NCBI RefSeq assembly: GCF_021044885.1
Contig: NZ_JAJNOD010000001.1
Location: 1-64,000 of the forward strand
DNA length: 64,000 nt
DNA from: Microbacterium nymphoidis
GTDB taxonomy: Bacteria; Actinomycetota; Actinomycetes; Actinomycetales; Microbacteriaceae
Reading direction: 5' to 3'
The stretch's first letter is position 1; every line of letters begins with the position of its first letter. The notes under the pieces are model-generated. The model ran no database searches and was not told the DNA's origin. It was given only the letters and a program-made list of their open reading frames with translations. A program made the position numbers and the translations under genes. Positions 24,795 through 33,596 of the stretch are shown here, in pieces.

Positions 24795-27506
24795 GTGGCT
24801 GCCAAACCACGCGTACACGAGATCGCATCCGAACTCGGTGTCGACAGCAAGGTCGCCCTTGCGAAACTGAAGGAACTCGGCGAGTTCGTCAAGAGCCCGT
24901 CGTCCACGATCGAGCCTCCGGTCGCGCGCAAGCTGCGTGCCGCGCTGGAGTCCGAGCGCGCTGCCGGTGGAGCTTCCGCCGCCGCGCCCGCGAAGGCGAC
25001 CCCGGCAAAGCCGGCCGCCACCCCCGGACCGAAGCCCGGCCCGAAGCCGGGCCCCAAGCCGAGCGCGCCCGCCGCTGAGAAGGCTCCCGCGCCCGCTGCT
25101 CCGGCCGCGCCTGCCGCTCCGGCGGCTGAGAAGCCGGCCGGCGACAAGCCCGCTGGCGGTGCACCGAAGCCCGGTGCACCCACGCCCGGACCCCGCCCCG
25201 GCGGCCCGCGTCCCGGCAACAACCCGTTCGCGTCCTCGCAGGGCATGGGACAGCGTCCCGCCGGCCCGCGTCCCGGCAACAACCCCTTCGCGTCCTCGCA
25301 GGGCATGGGACAGCGCCCGACGCCTGGGAACATCCCGCGCCCCCAGGCTCCCCGTCCGGGTTCGCCCCGTCCGGGCGCCCCGCGTCCGCAGCGTCCCGGT
25401 GGCGGCGGTCGTCCGGGTGGTGCTCCGTTCCAGCAGCGTCCGGGTGGACCCGGTCGTCCCGGCGGTGCCGGTGCTGGTGCCGGTGGCGGCTTCCAGCGTC
25501 CCGCCGGTGGCGGCGGCTTCGCCGGTCGTCCCGGCCCCGGTGGCCGTGGTCGTGGCGGCACAGCCGGTGCGTTCGGCAAGGGCGGCGGCAAGTCGAAGCA
25601 GCGCAAGTCGCGTCGCGCCAAGCGCCAGGAATTCGAGATGCGCGATGCCCCGATGGTGGGCGGCGTCAACGTCTCGCGGGGTAATGGCGAGACCATTCGC
25701 CTCCGTCGTGGTTCCTCCATCGCGGACTTCGCCGACAAGATCGAGGCCATCACCGGTTACACGGTGCAGCCGGGCACGCTGGTGACGATCCTCTTCAACC
25801 TCGGCGAGATGGCCACGGCCACCGAGTCGCTGGACGAGTCGACCTTCGAGGTCCTCGGCGCCGAGCTGGGTTACAAGATCCAGATGGTCTCGCCCGAGGA
25901 CGAGGACAAGGAGCTCCTCGAGGGCTTCGGTCTGGACCTGGACGCCGAGCTCGCCGATGAGGATGACGACGACCTGGAGATCCGCCCGCCGGTGGTGACC
26001 GTCATGGGTCACGTCGACCACGGTAAGACGCGACTGCTCGACGCCATCCGTCAGACCAACGTGGTCGCGGGTGAGGCCGGTGGCATCACCCAGCACATCG
26101 GTGCTTACCAGATCTGGACCGAGCACGAGGGCATCGAGCGCGCCATCACCTTCATCGACACCCCGGGTCACGAGGCGTTCACCGCCATGCGTGCCCGTGG
26201 TGCGCAGGTGACGGACATCGCGATCCTCGTGGTGGCCGCCGACGACGGCATCATGCCGCAGACGGTGGAGGCCCTCAACCATGCACAGGCGGCCAATGTG
26301 CCGATCGTCGTGGCGGTCAACAAGGTCGACAAGCCCGAGGCGAACCCGGCGAAGGTGCGTCAGCAGCTGACCGAGTACGGCCTGGTGGCCGAGGAGTACG
26401 GCGGCGACGTGATGTTCGTCGACGTCTCCGCGCGTCAGAACATGGGTATCCAGGAGCTCCTGGACGCCGTGCTGCTGACCGCAGACGCCGGGCTCGACCT
26501 GCGCGCGAACCCGAACAAGGCCGCTCGTGGTGTGGCCATCGAGGCCAAGCTCGACAAGGGCCGCGGTTCGGTCGCCACCGTGCTCATCCAGTCCGGAACG
26601 CTGCGCGTCGGTGACGCGATCGTCGCCGGAACCGCGTACGGACGTGTCCGCGCGATGCTCGATGAGAACGGCGACGCCGTCGAAGAGGCGTACCCGTCGC
26701 GTCCGGTTCAGGTGCAGGGTCTGAACTCGGTGCCGCGCGCCGGAGACACCTTCATCGTCACCGATGAGGACCGCACGGCTCGTCAGATCGCGGAGAAGCG
26801 CGAGGCCGCCGAGCGCAACGCCCAGCTGGCCAAGGCCCGCAAGCGCATCTCGCTCGAGGACTTCACCCGTGCTCTCGAAGAGGGCAAGGTCGAATCGCTC
26901 AACCTCATCATCAAGGGTGACGTCTCCGGTGCCGTCGAGGCGCTCGAGGAGTCGCTGCTCAAGATCGAGGTGGACGACTCGGTGCAGCTGCGCATCCTCC
27001 ACCGCGGCGTCGGTGCCATTACCGCCTCCGACGTGGACCTCGCGACGATCGACAACGCGATCATCGTGGGCTTCAACGTCCGCCCCGACCAGAAGGCGCG
27101 CGAGCGCGCTCAGCGCGAGGGTGTGGACATCCGGTTCTACTCGGTCATCTACGCGGCGATCGAGGACATCGAGAGCTCCCTCAAGGGAATGCTCAAGCCG
27201 GAGTACGAAGAGGTCCAGTCGGGTGTCGCCGAGATCCGCGAGGTGTTCCGCTCCTCGAAGTTCGGCAACATCGCCGGTGTCATCGTTCGCTCGGGAACCA
27301 TCACCCGCAACGCGAAGGCACGCGTCATCCGCGATGGCATCGTCATCGCCGATGGCCTGGCCATCGAGTCGCTGCGCCGGTTCAAGGACGACGTCACCGA
27401 GGTGCGTACCGACTACGAAGCCGGTATCGGCCTCGGCAAGTACAACGACATCCAGATCGGCGACGAGATCGAGACCACGGAGATGGTCGAGAAGCCTCGT
27501 TCCTGA
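24795..27506 (+). CDS. infB: Translation initiation factor IF-2
   Basis: 903 aa from the GTG at 24795, with AGGAG 4 nt upstream; the in-frame ATG at 24774 has no such site. The IF2N helix ([20 protein letters not shown]) begins the protein. A long Ala/Pro/Gly/Arg region follows (about 60-280). The GTPase has G1 GHVDHGKT (about 405), G3 DTPGHEAF (about 455), G4 NKVDKPEAN (about 508) and G5 SARQNMG. Domains III-IV (fMet-tRNA binding) complete it. It places fMet-tRNA on the 30S subunit and promotes subunit joining. A 60-bp tandem duplication lies in the linker. Confidence 0.96.
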   Translation: MAAKPRVHEIASELGVDSKVALAKLKELGEFVKSPSSTIEPPVARKLRAALESERAAGGASAAAPAKATPAKPAATPGPKPGPKPGPKPSAPAAEKAPAPAAPAAPAAPAAEKPAGDKPAGGAPKPGAPTPGPRPGGPRPGNNPFASSQGMGQRPAGPRPGNNPFASSQGMGQRPTPGNIPRPQAPRPGSPRPGAPRPQRPGGGGRPGGAPFQQRPGGPGRPGGAGAGAGGGFQRPAGGGGFAGRPGPGGRGRGGTAGAFGKGGGKSKQRKSRRAKRQEFEMRDAPMVGGVNVSRGNGETIRLRRGSSIADFADKIEAITGYTVQPGTLVTILFNLGEMATATESLDESTFEVLGAELGYKIQMVSPEDEDKELLEGFGLDLDAELADEDDDDLEIRPPVVTVMGHVDHGKTRLLDAIRQTNVVAGEAGGITQHIGAYQIWTEHEGIERAITFIDTPGHEAFTAMRARGAQVTDIAILVVAADDGIMPQTVEALNHAQAANVPIVVAVNKVDKPEANPAKVRQQLTEYGLVAEEYGGDVMFVDVSARQNMGIQELLDAVLLTADAGLDLRANPNKAARGVAIEAKLDKGRGSVATVLIQSGTLRVGDAIVAGTAYGRVRAMLDENGDAVEEAYPSRPVQVQGLNSVPRAGDTFIVTDEDRTARQIAEKREAAERNAQLAKARKRISLEDFTRALEEGKVESLNLIIKGDVSGAVEALEESLLKIEVDDSVQLRILHRGVGAITASDVDLATIDNAIIVGFNVRPDQKARERAQREGVDIRFYSVIYAAIEDIESSLKGMLKPEYEEVQSGVAEIREVFRSSKFGNIAGVIVRSGTITRNAKARVIRDGIVIADGLAIESLRRFKDDVTEVRTDYEAGIGLGKYNDIQIGDEIETTEMVEKPRS
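25201..25320. repeat. 60-bp tandem duplication in infB linker
   Basis: Two adjacent 60-bp copies (25201-25260 and 25261-25320) differ at only a few positions and each encode a [23 protein letters not shown] peptide. The near identity suggests a recent, frame-preserving duplication in the disordered linker. Confidence 0.9.
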
Positions 27507-27542
27507 TGGGCGCGCTCCCTCGGGAGCAGCGTCATCGCGGAA

Positions 27543-27571
27543 CCGCCCGCCTCACCTCGTGGGGCGGGCGG
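27543..27571 (+). terminator. Hairpin after infB
   Basis: CCGCCCGCC (27543-27551) pairs with GGCGGGCGG (27563-27571). There is no T-run, so termination may be partial. It lies in the 199-bp infB-rbfA gap, which also has GCTCCC/GGGAGC near 27515. Confidence 0.5.
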
Positions 27572-27705
27572 TGGCCGTTCGGAGCAGGCTTGCGGCCGGG
27601 AACCCATCGTGCCGCAGCTCGCGGTCCGTCCGTGCCGGCTCGATCCGTTTCGATAACTACCATGGGGAGAGTGCACCTGCCGCACCCCCGAGCAAGGAGG
27701 CAATC

Positions 27706-28140
27706 ATGGCCGGAGAACGACAGGGTCGCCTGTCCGATCGCATCCGCGTGATCATCGCGGAGCGACTGGACAAGGGATTGCGCGACCCGCGCCTCGGTTT
27801 CGTCACCATCACCGATGTGCGCATGACAGGCGACCTGCAGAATGCGTCCGTCTTCTACACCGTGTACGGCAGCGATCAGGAACGTGAAGACAGCGCCGCG
27901 GCGCTCAAGGCCGCCACCGGAATGCTCCGCTCCGAAGTGGGCAAGCGACTGGGCGTGCGACTGGTGCCCACGCTGGAGTTCATTCCCGACGCGCTTCCGG
28001 AGAACGCCGACCACATCTCGGCGCTGTTGCGCGAGGCCCACCAGCGCGACGCCGAAGTGGCGCAGACCGCCTCGGGCGCGTCGTATGCCGGTGAGGCGGA
28101 CCCGTACGTGAAGCCGCGCGAGGACGACGACGAGGACTGA
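27706..28140 (+). CDS. rbfA: 30S ribosome-binding factor A
   Basis: 144 aa from the ATG at 27706, with AAGGAGG upstream. DRIRVIIAERLDKGLRDPRLGFVTITDVRMTGDLQNASVFYTVYG contains the KH-type core of RbfA, and GVRLVPTLEFIPD is the second conserved stretch. It binds the immature 30S subunit during 16S rRNA maturation. The acidic tail (REDDDED) is typical of actinobacterial forms. The usual nusA-infB-rbfA order is kept; truB follows 2.6 kb later after a lipoprotein gene, mutY and a kinase-like gene. Confidence 0.95.
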   Translation: MAGERQGRLSDRIRVIIAERLDKGLRDPRLGFVTITDVRMTGDLQNASVFYTVYGSDQEREDSAAALKAATGMLRSEVGKRLGVRLVPTLEFIPDALPENADHISALLREAHQRDAEVAQTASGASYAGEADPYVKPREDDDED

Positions 28141-28150
28141 GCGATCGTCC

Positions 28151-28221
28151 CGTGAGCGCTTGCTCACGGACGAGCACGAGACCCCCTGGCCCACCGCGAC
28201 GGTGACGACAGGGGGTCTCGT
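28151..28221 (+). terminator. Double terminator after rbfA
   Basis: A small hairpin CGTGAGC/GCTCACG (28151-28168) is followed by a 13-bp stem ACGAGACCCCCTG (28176-28188) with its complement (28209-28221), then CCTGTC. The remaining 210 bp to the lipoprotein start hold no recognised element apart from a possible -10 box (TAGTGT) near 28388. Confidence 0.8.
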
Positions 28222-28433
28222 CCTGTCATCCGGCGGACGTGCCCTCCTGGTTGACGGGCGCGTCGACGCCCATCGGCGGGAGCCCCACCACGGTGGAACA
28301 CGGGCGTGTTCGCCGGTGTTCATCTCGGTCCGGCCACGTTCGTCGCAGAAACGGCGGGGCCCGGCGTGGCGTGTCGGCGGTCTGCCGTAGTGTGGGCGAT
28401 CCGGGCCGTCACAGCCTGGACGAGAAAGGGGAG

Positions 28434-29144
28434 ATGATGCGCTCAACGGCCATCGCACGCACTCGCACCGCCGCGGCTCTGGCGGCGCTGATGCTCGGAG
28501 GGGCTCTCACGCTCTCCGGTTGCGCGACATCATCCGGCGGGGATGGCGGTTCGTCCTCGGCTGCGCCCGAGCCCACGGCCACGGCCACCACACCCCCTGC
28601 GACGACGCCGCCGGAGACCACGGCGCCCACCCCGGAGCCGTCGCCCACCGAGACCGCATCAGCCGAGGACCCCGCCGGATGGGTGGTGAGCGGCGCCGGC
28701 ATCGGCCCGCTCGAACTCGGAGCGGATTTCGCCACACTGGCCGGAACGGTCGGCGCTGACGGATGGACGATCGGCTGTGGCCCGGACGCGCCGTCGCCCG
28801 ACGCACCGGTGATCAGCTATTCCGGCGCGGACCAGCTCTCGATCTTCGCCGCAGCGGGCTACGCCGTCTCCGGGGAGCCGAACACGACGCTGAACCAGGT
28901 CTCGGTCACCGGGTCAGCGGGAAGCAGCCCGAAGACGGCGGAAGGCATCGGAATCGGCTCGACGCTTGCGGAGGCCCAGGCGGCCTATCCCGAGGGACAG
29001 AACGCGATGCTCGCGAACTACACGATGGCGCTTCGAGTGCCGGCTGCCGGCGGAACGATGTACTTCGGTGCGGGGGGCGACGATGTCATCAGCGGCGTCA
29101 CGGTCACGCTTCTGGAGCGGCCGCTGCCGGAGTTCTGCGGCTGA
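28434..29144 (+). CDS. Putative lipoprotein of unknown function
   Basis: 236 aa from the double ATG at 28434, preceded by AAAGGGGAG. The signal has TRTAAALAALMLGGALTLSGC with the lipobox Cys near residue 30. A Pro/Thr/Glu linker leads to a compact domain (about 85-236) with GAGIGPLELGADFATL and GIGIGSTLAEAQAAYP, which resemble the repeated 'G-IG-T' turns of small secreted actinobacterial lipoproteins. It has two cysteines (IGCGPD and the C-terminal EFCG) that may form a disulfide. No functional assignment can be made. Confidence 0.75.
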   Translation: MMRSTAIARTRTAAALAALMLGGALTLSGCATSSGGDGGSSSAAPEPTATATTPPATTPPETTAPTPEPSPTETASAEDPAGWVVSGAGIGPLELGADFATLAGTVGADGWTIGCGPDAPSPDAPVISYSGADQLSIFAAAGYAVSGEPNTTLNQVSVTGSAGSSPKTAEGIGIGSTLAEAQAAYPEGQNAMLANYTMALRVPAAGGTMYFGAGGDDVISGVTVTLLERPLPEFCG

Positions 29145-29182
29145 CGCGGGTATCTCGCACGCCTGCGAGGACCCGGCGTTCC

Positions 29183-30046
29183 TCAACGGGGGAGCCGAGC
29201 CCCTTCGCCATCGATCTCGATCAGGCCATCGGCGATCAAGGAGTCGATCGCACGGTCTCGCTGCCGAGCGTCCGGCCAATCGGGGATCAACGCGCTCAGC
29301 GGAACGATGTGCTCGGCGTCGCGCAGCACCCGCATGACAGCGCCACGGGCCTGTCGATCGCTGCCTTCGTACTTCGCCTGCTTCGGGCGTTCGTCGCCCG
29401 TATCGGGATAGCCCGCCGCACGCCAGGCGCACAGCGCGCGCAGCGGACATTCCTCACACCGCGGAATGCGTGCGGTGCATACCAGGGCGCCCAGCTCCAT
29501 GGCGGCCGCGTTCACCACCGCGGCGGCCGCATCGTCTTCGGGAAGCAGCGCCGACATGTCGGCGAGGTCTCGTTTCGCGGCGGCGCCGGGCTGTGAGCGG
29601 CCGTGCACGGCACGAGCAATGACGCGCCGGGTGTTGGTATCGACCACCGGCGCGCGCCGGCCGTATGCGAACACCGCCACCGCACGCGCGGTGTAGTCCC
29701 CGATGCCGGTGAGCGCGAGCAGAGCGTCGACGTCGTCCGGGACAACCCCCCGGTGGCGCTCGGTGATCTCCACCGCTGCCCGGTGCAGCCACAGCGCGCG
29801 GCGCGGGTAGCCGAGGTTGGCCCACTGCTTCACCGCCTCCGCCGGCGTCGCCTCGGAGAGTGCGGCGGGGGAGGGCCAGCGCTCCAGCCACGCCTCCAGC
29901 ATCGGGATCACCCGCGTGACCGGTGTCTGCTGCAGCATGAACTCGCTCACGAGGATGCCCCACGCACCGAAGCCGGTACGACGCCACGGCAGATCGCGCG
30001 CGGTTCGGAGGTACCACGGCTGCAGGGCATCGGCGATCTCGGACAC
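29183..30046 (-). CDS. mutY: A/G-specific adenine glycosylase MutY
   Basis: 287 aa from the GTG at 30046, chosen because TAGGCT lies 8 nt upstream and because ADALQPWYLRTARDLPWRRT is the family N-terminus. SEFMLQQT holds the catalytic Glu, LTGIGDYTARAV is the helix-hairpin-helix, and VDTNTRRVIAR has the catalytic Asp. The [4Fe-4S] ligands follow the C-x6-C-x2-C-x5-C pattern in CTARIPRCEECPLRALC. It removes adenine opposite 8-oxoguanine. The C-terminal MutT-like domain is short, as in other actinobacteria. It is divergent from the kinase-like gene at 30087. Confidence 0.94.
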   Translation of the reverse strand: MSEIADALQPWYLRTARDLPWRRTGFGAWGILVSEFMLQQTPVTRVIPMLEAWLERWPSPAALSEATPAEAVKQWANLGYPRRALWLHRAAVEITERHRGVVPDDVDALLALTGIGDYTARAVAVFAYGRRAPVVDTNTRRVIARAVHGRSQPGAAAKRDLADMSALLPEDDAAAAVVNAAAMELGALVCTARIPRCEECPLRALCAWRAAGYPDTGDERPKQAKYEGSDRQARGAVMRVLRDAEHIVPLSALIPDWPDARQRDRAIDSLIADGLIEIDGEGARLPR

Positions 30047-30054
30047 GAGGCACC

Positions 30055-30060
30055 AGCCTA
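30055..30060 (-). promoter_or_regulatory. -10 box of mutY
   Basis: TAGGCT on the minus strand, 8 nt before the GTG of mutY. It is back-to-back with the + strand TAGGCT at 30075, 14 nt away. Confidence 0.55.
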
Positions 30061-30074
30061 TCCGCCCCCACCCG

Positions 30075-30080
30075 TAGGCT
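30075..30080 (+). promoter_or_regulatory. -10 box of kinase-like gene 30087
   Basis: TAGGCT, 6 nt before the ATG at 30087. Confidence 0.6.
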
Positions 30081-30086
30081 GGAGGC

Positions 30087-30722
30087 ATGCGGCTCCCGAT
30101 CACACCCGTCACCACGCTGCAGCGCGAGCTGCGCGAGCAACTGCGGCACAACAGTCCCGCGGGGCGCGTGGTGGTGCTCGTCGACGGGCTCGACCCCGAG
30201 AGCACACGGTCCTTCGCCGACTCCTTCGCCGAGATCATCGGGGAGGACGGATCTGCTGTGCTGCGCGCGTCCCTCACGGACTTCGTGCGCCCCCGCGCCG
30301 AACGTGGCGCGGAACCCGCTCCCGGGGATGTCGACGTCGAGACGCTGCGGCGCGTGCTCTTGGACCCCTTCCGTGAGGGGGCTCAGGCCTCCGCCACGGC
30401 GGGCGTGCAACTGCGCGTGTGGGATGAGCGACGCGATCAGCCGGTCGAGGCGCGGTGGGTCACGGCACCCGAGGACGCCGTCCTGGTGCTGGACGGCGTG
30501 TTCGCCCAGCAGGAGGGAATTCGCGGCACGGCGGCGTTCGCGCTCTGGCTGGAGACGCCGGAGAGCCGTCTGGCCGAGCGCACCGGTCATTCGACGGACG
30601 CCCCGTACAGCGAAGCCGAGTTCCGTTACCTGCGCGATGCCCGCCCGCGCGCAGCCGCGTCGGCACTCATCGATATCTCCTGGCCGGATCGTCCGGTCGA
30701 GTTCTTCCAGGACTCCTGCTGA
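30087..30722 (+). CDS. Uridine kinase-like P-loop protein, degenerate
   Basis: 211 aa. The layout follows actinobacterial uridine kinase-like proteins: an N-terminal strand VVVLVDGLD, a central LRASLTDFVRPR (usually the substrate Asp region after the P-loop), LLDPFREG, and VLVLDGVFAQQ (Walker B-like). However, the P-loop position reads VDGLDPESTRSF, with no GK[S/T], so ATP binding in the usual way is doubtful. It begins an operon: its stop overlaps the truB start (TGATG). A regulatory or structural role is possible; none is known. Confidence 0.6.
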   Translation: MRLPITPVTTLQRELREQLRHNSPAGRVVVLVDGLDPESTRSFADSFAEIIGEDGSAVLRASLTDFVRPRAERGAEPAPGDVDVETLRRVLLDPFREGAQASATAGVQLRVWDERRDQPVEARWVTAPEDAVLVLDGVFAQQEGIRGTAAFALWLETPESRLAERTGHSTDAPYSEAEFRYLRDARPRAAASALIDISWPDRPVEFFQDSC

Positions 30723-31630
30723 TGGCCCGCGCGAACGGACCCCGCCCCGCGGCGGGGCTGCTGCTGGTGGACAAGCCGCAGGGGATCACGAGCCACGACG
30801 TCGTGGCCCGCGTGCGGCGGGGCTTCGGCACTCGCAAGGTGGGCCATGCCGGAACGCTGGATCCGATGGCCACCGGCCTGCTTCTCATCGGCATCGAGGG
30901 GGCCACCCGGCTCCTCACGTTCCTGGTGGGACTGGACAAGACATACACCGCCACCATCCGGCTGGGTGTTAGCACCGACTCGGACGACGCCGACGGAACG
31001 GTCACCGCGACCGCATCGGCCGATGGCGTCACCGACGCGGCCATCTCCGCAGGGATCGCCGCGCTCACGGGCGACATCCTCCAGGTGCCGAGCACCGTGT
31101 CCGCGATCAAGGTCGACGGTAAGCGCGCATACGATCTGGCGCGGGCGGGGGAGAGCGTCGAGCTGAAGTCGCGTCCGGTCACCGTCTCTCGTTTCGATGT
31201 GCTGGACACCCGACGCGGTGACGGGGTCATCGATCTGGACGTCGTGGTCGACTGCACCAGCGGCACCTACATCCGCGCGCTTGCCCGGGACCTCGGCGCT
31301 GCGCTCGGCGTCGGCGGACACCTGACGGCGTTGCGGCGGAGCGCGATCGGTCCGTTCCTCGTGTCGGACGCCGTGGCTCTGACGGACGACATCGGCGCGG
31401 CCCCTGTGCTCACACCCGCCCGGGTCGCCACCGACGTGCTCGGAGCTCTCACCGTGACCGAGCAGGAAGCCACCGATCTTCGCCACGGCAAGAAGCTGGC
31501 CGGTGCGGCCGAACGTGTCGCGTCCCTTCCCGTAGCCGCGATTGCCCCGGACGGCTCGCTGATCGGCGTTCTGGAACGGCGCGGCGCCGACCTCAAGAGC
31601 GCCATGAACATGCCGGAGGAGCAGCCATGA
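30722..31630 (+). CDS. truB: tRNA pseudouridine(55) synthase
   Basis: 302 aa from the ATG at 30722, which overlaps the previous stop codon. LLLVDKPQGITSHDVV and KVGHAGTLDPMATGLLL are the TruB signatures, with the catalytic Asp at about residue 47. TYTATIRLGVSTDSDDADG and the C-terminal actinobacterial PUA-like part (ATDLRHGKKL) complete it. It converts U55 to pseudouridine in the T-loop of tRNAs. Its stop overlaps the next small ORF (ATGA). Confidence 0.95.
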   Translation: MARANGPRPAAGLLLVDKPQGITSHDVVARVRRGFGTRKVGHAGTLDPMATGLLLIGIEGATRLLTFLVGLDKTYTATIRLGVSTDSDDADGTVTATASADGVTDAAISAGIAALTGDILQVPSTVSAIKVDGKRAYDLARAGESVELKSRPVTVSRFDVLDTRRGDGVIDLDVVVDCTSGTYIRALARDLGAALGVGGHLTALRRSAIGPFLVSDAVALTDDIGAAPVLTPARVATDVLGALTVTEQEATDLRHGKKLAGAAERVASLPVAAIAPDGSLIGVLERRGADLKSAMNMPEEQP

Positions 31631-31671
31631 GCACCCGCACGATGAACCGGACGCCAAGGACCAGCGCATGA
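31627..31671 (+). CDS. Micro-ORF coupling truB to the next gene (14 aa)
   Basis: ATGA overlaps the truB stop, 14 codons follow (MSTRTMNRTPRTSA), and the TGA overlaps the ATG of the membrane protein gene, again as ATGA. It is basic and Thr-rich with no recognisable fold. Its likeliest job is to carry terminating ribosomes from truB to the next start, though a functional peptide cannot be excluded. Confidence 0.4.
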   Translation: MSTRTMNRTPRTSA

Positions 31672-32036
31672 TCCTCGGGTTCACGATCGCCGTCGTGGCG
31701 GTGGCGGTGGCCGCCGCGCTCCTGTGCATCGTGCTGGGCCTCATCGGACGTGTGCCCGATGACTGGAGCGTCGGTGCGCTTGCGGTGCTGGAGCTGCTGC
31801 TGATCGCGCAGATCGTGATCGCCATCGCTGCACCTTTCGCCGGCAACCCGCCGTCGGGGAGCCTCCTGGAGTTCTGGACCTACCTCATCTCCGCAGCGCT
31901 CATCCCCGTCGGCGTCGTCGTGTGGGCGTTCGTCGACCGCTCCCGGTGGTCAACGGTCGTGATGGGCGTCGGTGCGCTGGCCGTTGCGATCATGGTGTGG
32001 CGCATGGAGGTCATCTGGACGGTTCAGGTGGCCTGA
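31668..32036 (+). CDS. Small membrane protein, unknown
   Basis: 122 aa with four predicted membrane helices (about 3-25, 36-56, 67-88 and 94-114) and short loops. Few charges are present. The family is not recognised. It lies in the truB-ribF operon region and is followed 39 bp later by another four-helix membrane protein, so the two may work together (inference). Confidence 0.7.
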   Translation: MILGFTIAVVAVAVAAALLCIVLGLIGRVPDDWSVGALAVLELLLIAQIVIAIAAPFAGNPPSGSLLEFWTYLISAALIPVGVVVWAFVDRSRWSTVVMGVGALAVAIMVWRMEVIWTVQVA

Positions 32037-32062
32037 GCGCCGGGCCGCTTCCGTGCCGCGGG

Positions 32063-32068
32063 TAGAAT
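32063..32068 (+). promoter_or_regulatory. -10 box of gene 32076
   Basis: TAGAAT, 7 nt before the GTG at 32076 and 10 nt before the ATG at 32079. Confidence 0.55.
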
Positions 32069-32075
32069 CGTCCGA

Positions 32076-32552
32076 GTGATGACACAGGCTCAGACCGGGC
32101 AGACGCCCCGGGAATCCGGGACCCCACGGCGTGCGAAGAACCCGCGCCGGATGAGCGGCATCGGTCAGGTGCTGGTCGCGGTGTACGCGGTGCTCGCCCT
32201 CGGCGCCACGGCGCGTTCGTTCGTGCAGATCGTTGAGAAGTTCGCCGAGGCGCCGCTGGCCTACTCGCTGTCCGCCGCATCGGCGGCGGTCTACATCGTG
32301 GCCACGCTGGCGCTGATCTTCTCGCGTCGGCCCGGGTGGTACACCGTCGCGTGGATCGCCATCTGCTTCGAGCTGGCGGGCGTTCTCGTGATCGGCACGC
32401 TGAGCCTCGTGCTGCCTGACCTCTTCGCGCATCCGACGGTATGGAGCGTGTTCGGCCAGGGATACGTGTTCATTCCGCTCGTCCTGCCGTTCATCGGCCT
32501 CTGGTATCTGATCACCCACAAGCCCGCCGCTTCGCCGGAGGTGCGGTCGTGA
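32076..32552 (+). CDS. Membrane protein, unknown
   Basis: 158 aa with about 25 basic/polar N-terminal residues and four membrane helices from about residue 27 to 148. The start is the GTG at 32076 or the ATG one codon on. It ends in GTGA overlapping the ribF start, so it is co-translated with ribF. Such a pairing suggests an operon partner, but nothing in the sequence shows flavin transport. The family is not recognised. Confidence 0.72.
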   Translation: MMTQAQTGQTPRESGTPRRAKNPRRMSGIGQVLVAVYAVLALGATARSFVQIVEKFAEAPLAYSLSAASAAVYIVATLALIFSRRPGWYTVAWIAICFELAGVLVIGTLSLVLPDLFAHPTVWSVFGQGYVFIPLVLPFIGLWYLITHKPAASPEVRS

Positions 32553-33487
32553 TCGTGTTCTCCGATCCCGCGGAGATCCCCGACGGATTCGGGCCATCCG
32601 TCGTCGCCATCGGCAAGTTCGACGGTGTGCACACCGGTCATCGGCGAGTGCTCGAGCGCGCTCGAGCCGATGCCGAGCGCCTCGGGGCCAAGGTCGTCGC
32701 GGTGACCTTCGACCGCAACCCGCTCGCGACCATCCGTCCCGAACTGTGCCCGAACGAGCTGGTGAGCCTCGGCCAGAAGATCGACCTTCTCGCCGGCACC
32801 GGACTCGACGCCGCCGTGGTACTGCGCTTCGACGAGGAGATGTCCCACGTCTCGGCAGAGGACTTCGTCCGCGAGATCCTGGTGGGCGCTCTCGGCGCCG
32901 TGGTCGTCCTCCTCGGCACGGATTTCCGGTTCGGGCACCGCGGTGCCGGCGACGCGCAGCTCCTCGAGCGGATGGGCGCGGAACTCGGCTTCACCACCGA
33001 TGTGGTCGACGACGTCGTGGTCGCCGGTGAGGAACGCCGGGTGTCTTCCAGCTGGATCCGCGAACTGCTCTCGGCGGGCGACGTCGCGCGCGCGGCGCAG
33101 TTGCTCGGCCGCCCGCACCGGGTGGAGGGTGAGGTCGTTCACGGGCTGAAGCGCGGCCGCGAGCTGGGCTTTCCCACGGCGAACCTTTCGCCGCAGTCGC
33201 AAGGCGACGTGCCCGCAGACGGTGTGTACGCCGGATGGCTCGTGACACCGGACGGCGTTCATCACAAGTCGGCGATCTCCGTGGGTGTGAACCCCACGTT
33301 CGACGACGTCGAGTTTCGTCAGGTGGAGGCGTACGTCCTCGATGAGACGGGCCTGGACCTGTACGGGCAGCACGTGGTGGTCGAGTTCGTCGACCGCATC
33401 CGCGGCATGGTGGCCTTCCAGGGGATCCCCGCGCTGATCGAGCAGATGACGGACGACGTCGCCCGCACTCGCGTGATCCTGTCCTGA
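32549..33487 (+). CDS. ribF: Bifunctional riboflavin kinase / FAD synthetase
   Basis: 312 aa from the GTG at 32549 (GTGA overlap with the upstream gene). The N-terminal adenylyltransferase has IGKFDGVHTGHRRVL (HxGH) and LLGTDFRFGHRGAGD. The C-terminal riboflavin kinase has GRELGFPTANLS and GVYAGWL. It makes FMN from riboflavin and ATP, then FAD. SSSWIRELLSAGDV links the two. Length is normal. truB-ribF proximity is common in bacteria. Confidence 0.95.
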   Translation: MIVFSDPAEIPDGFGPSVVAIGKFDGVHTGHRRVLERARADAERLGAKVVAVTFDRNPLATIRPELCPNELVSLGQKIDLLAGTGLDAAVVLRFDEEMSHVSAEDFVREILVGALGAVVVLLGTDFRFGHRGAGDAQLLERMGAELGFTTDVVDDVVVAGEERRVSSSWIRELLSAGDVARAAQLLGRPHRVEGEVVHGLKRGRELGFPTANLSPQSQGDVPADGVYAGWLVTPDGVHHKSAISVGVNPTFDDVEFRQVEAYVLDETGLDLYGQHVVVEFVDRIRGMVAFQGIPALIEQMTDDVARTRVILS

Positions 33488-33584
33488 CGGCGAGGCGGGA
33501 TGCGGGGGATGCGCATCAGCGCAGGGGCTCCTGCTCATGTGAGCACATGGAGGCGCAGATGTTGTCAGGGCCCGGAGGCGGCGG

Positions 33585-33590
33585 TACCGT
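33585..33590 (+). promoter_or_regulatory. -10 box of SorC/DeoR regulator
   Basis: TACCGT, 6 nt before the GTG at 33597. Confidence 0.45.
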
Positions 33591-33596
33591 CGAGGG

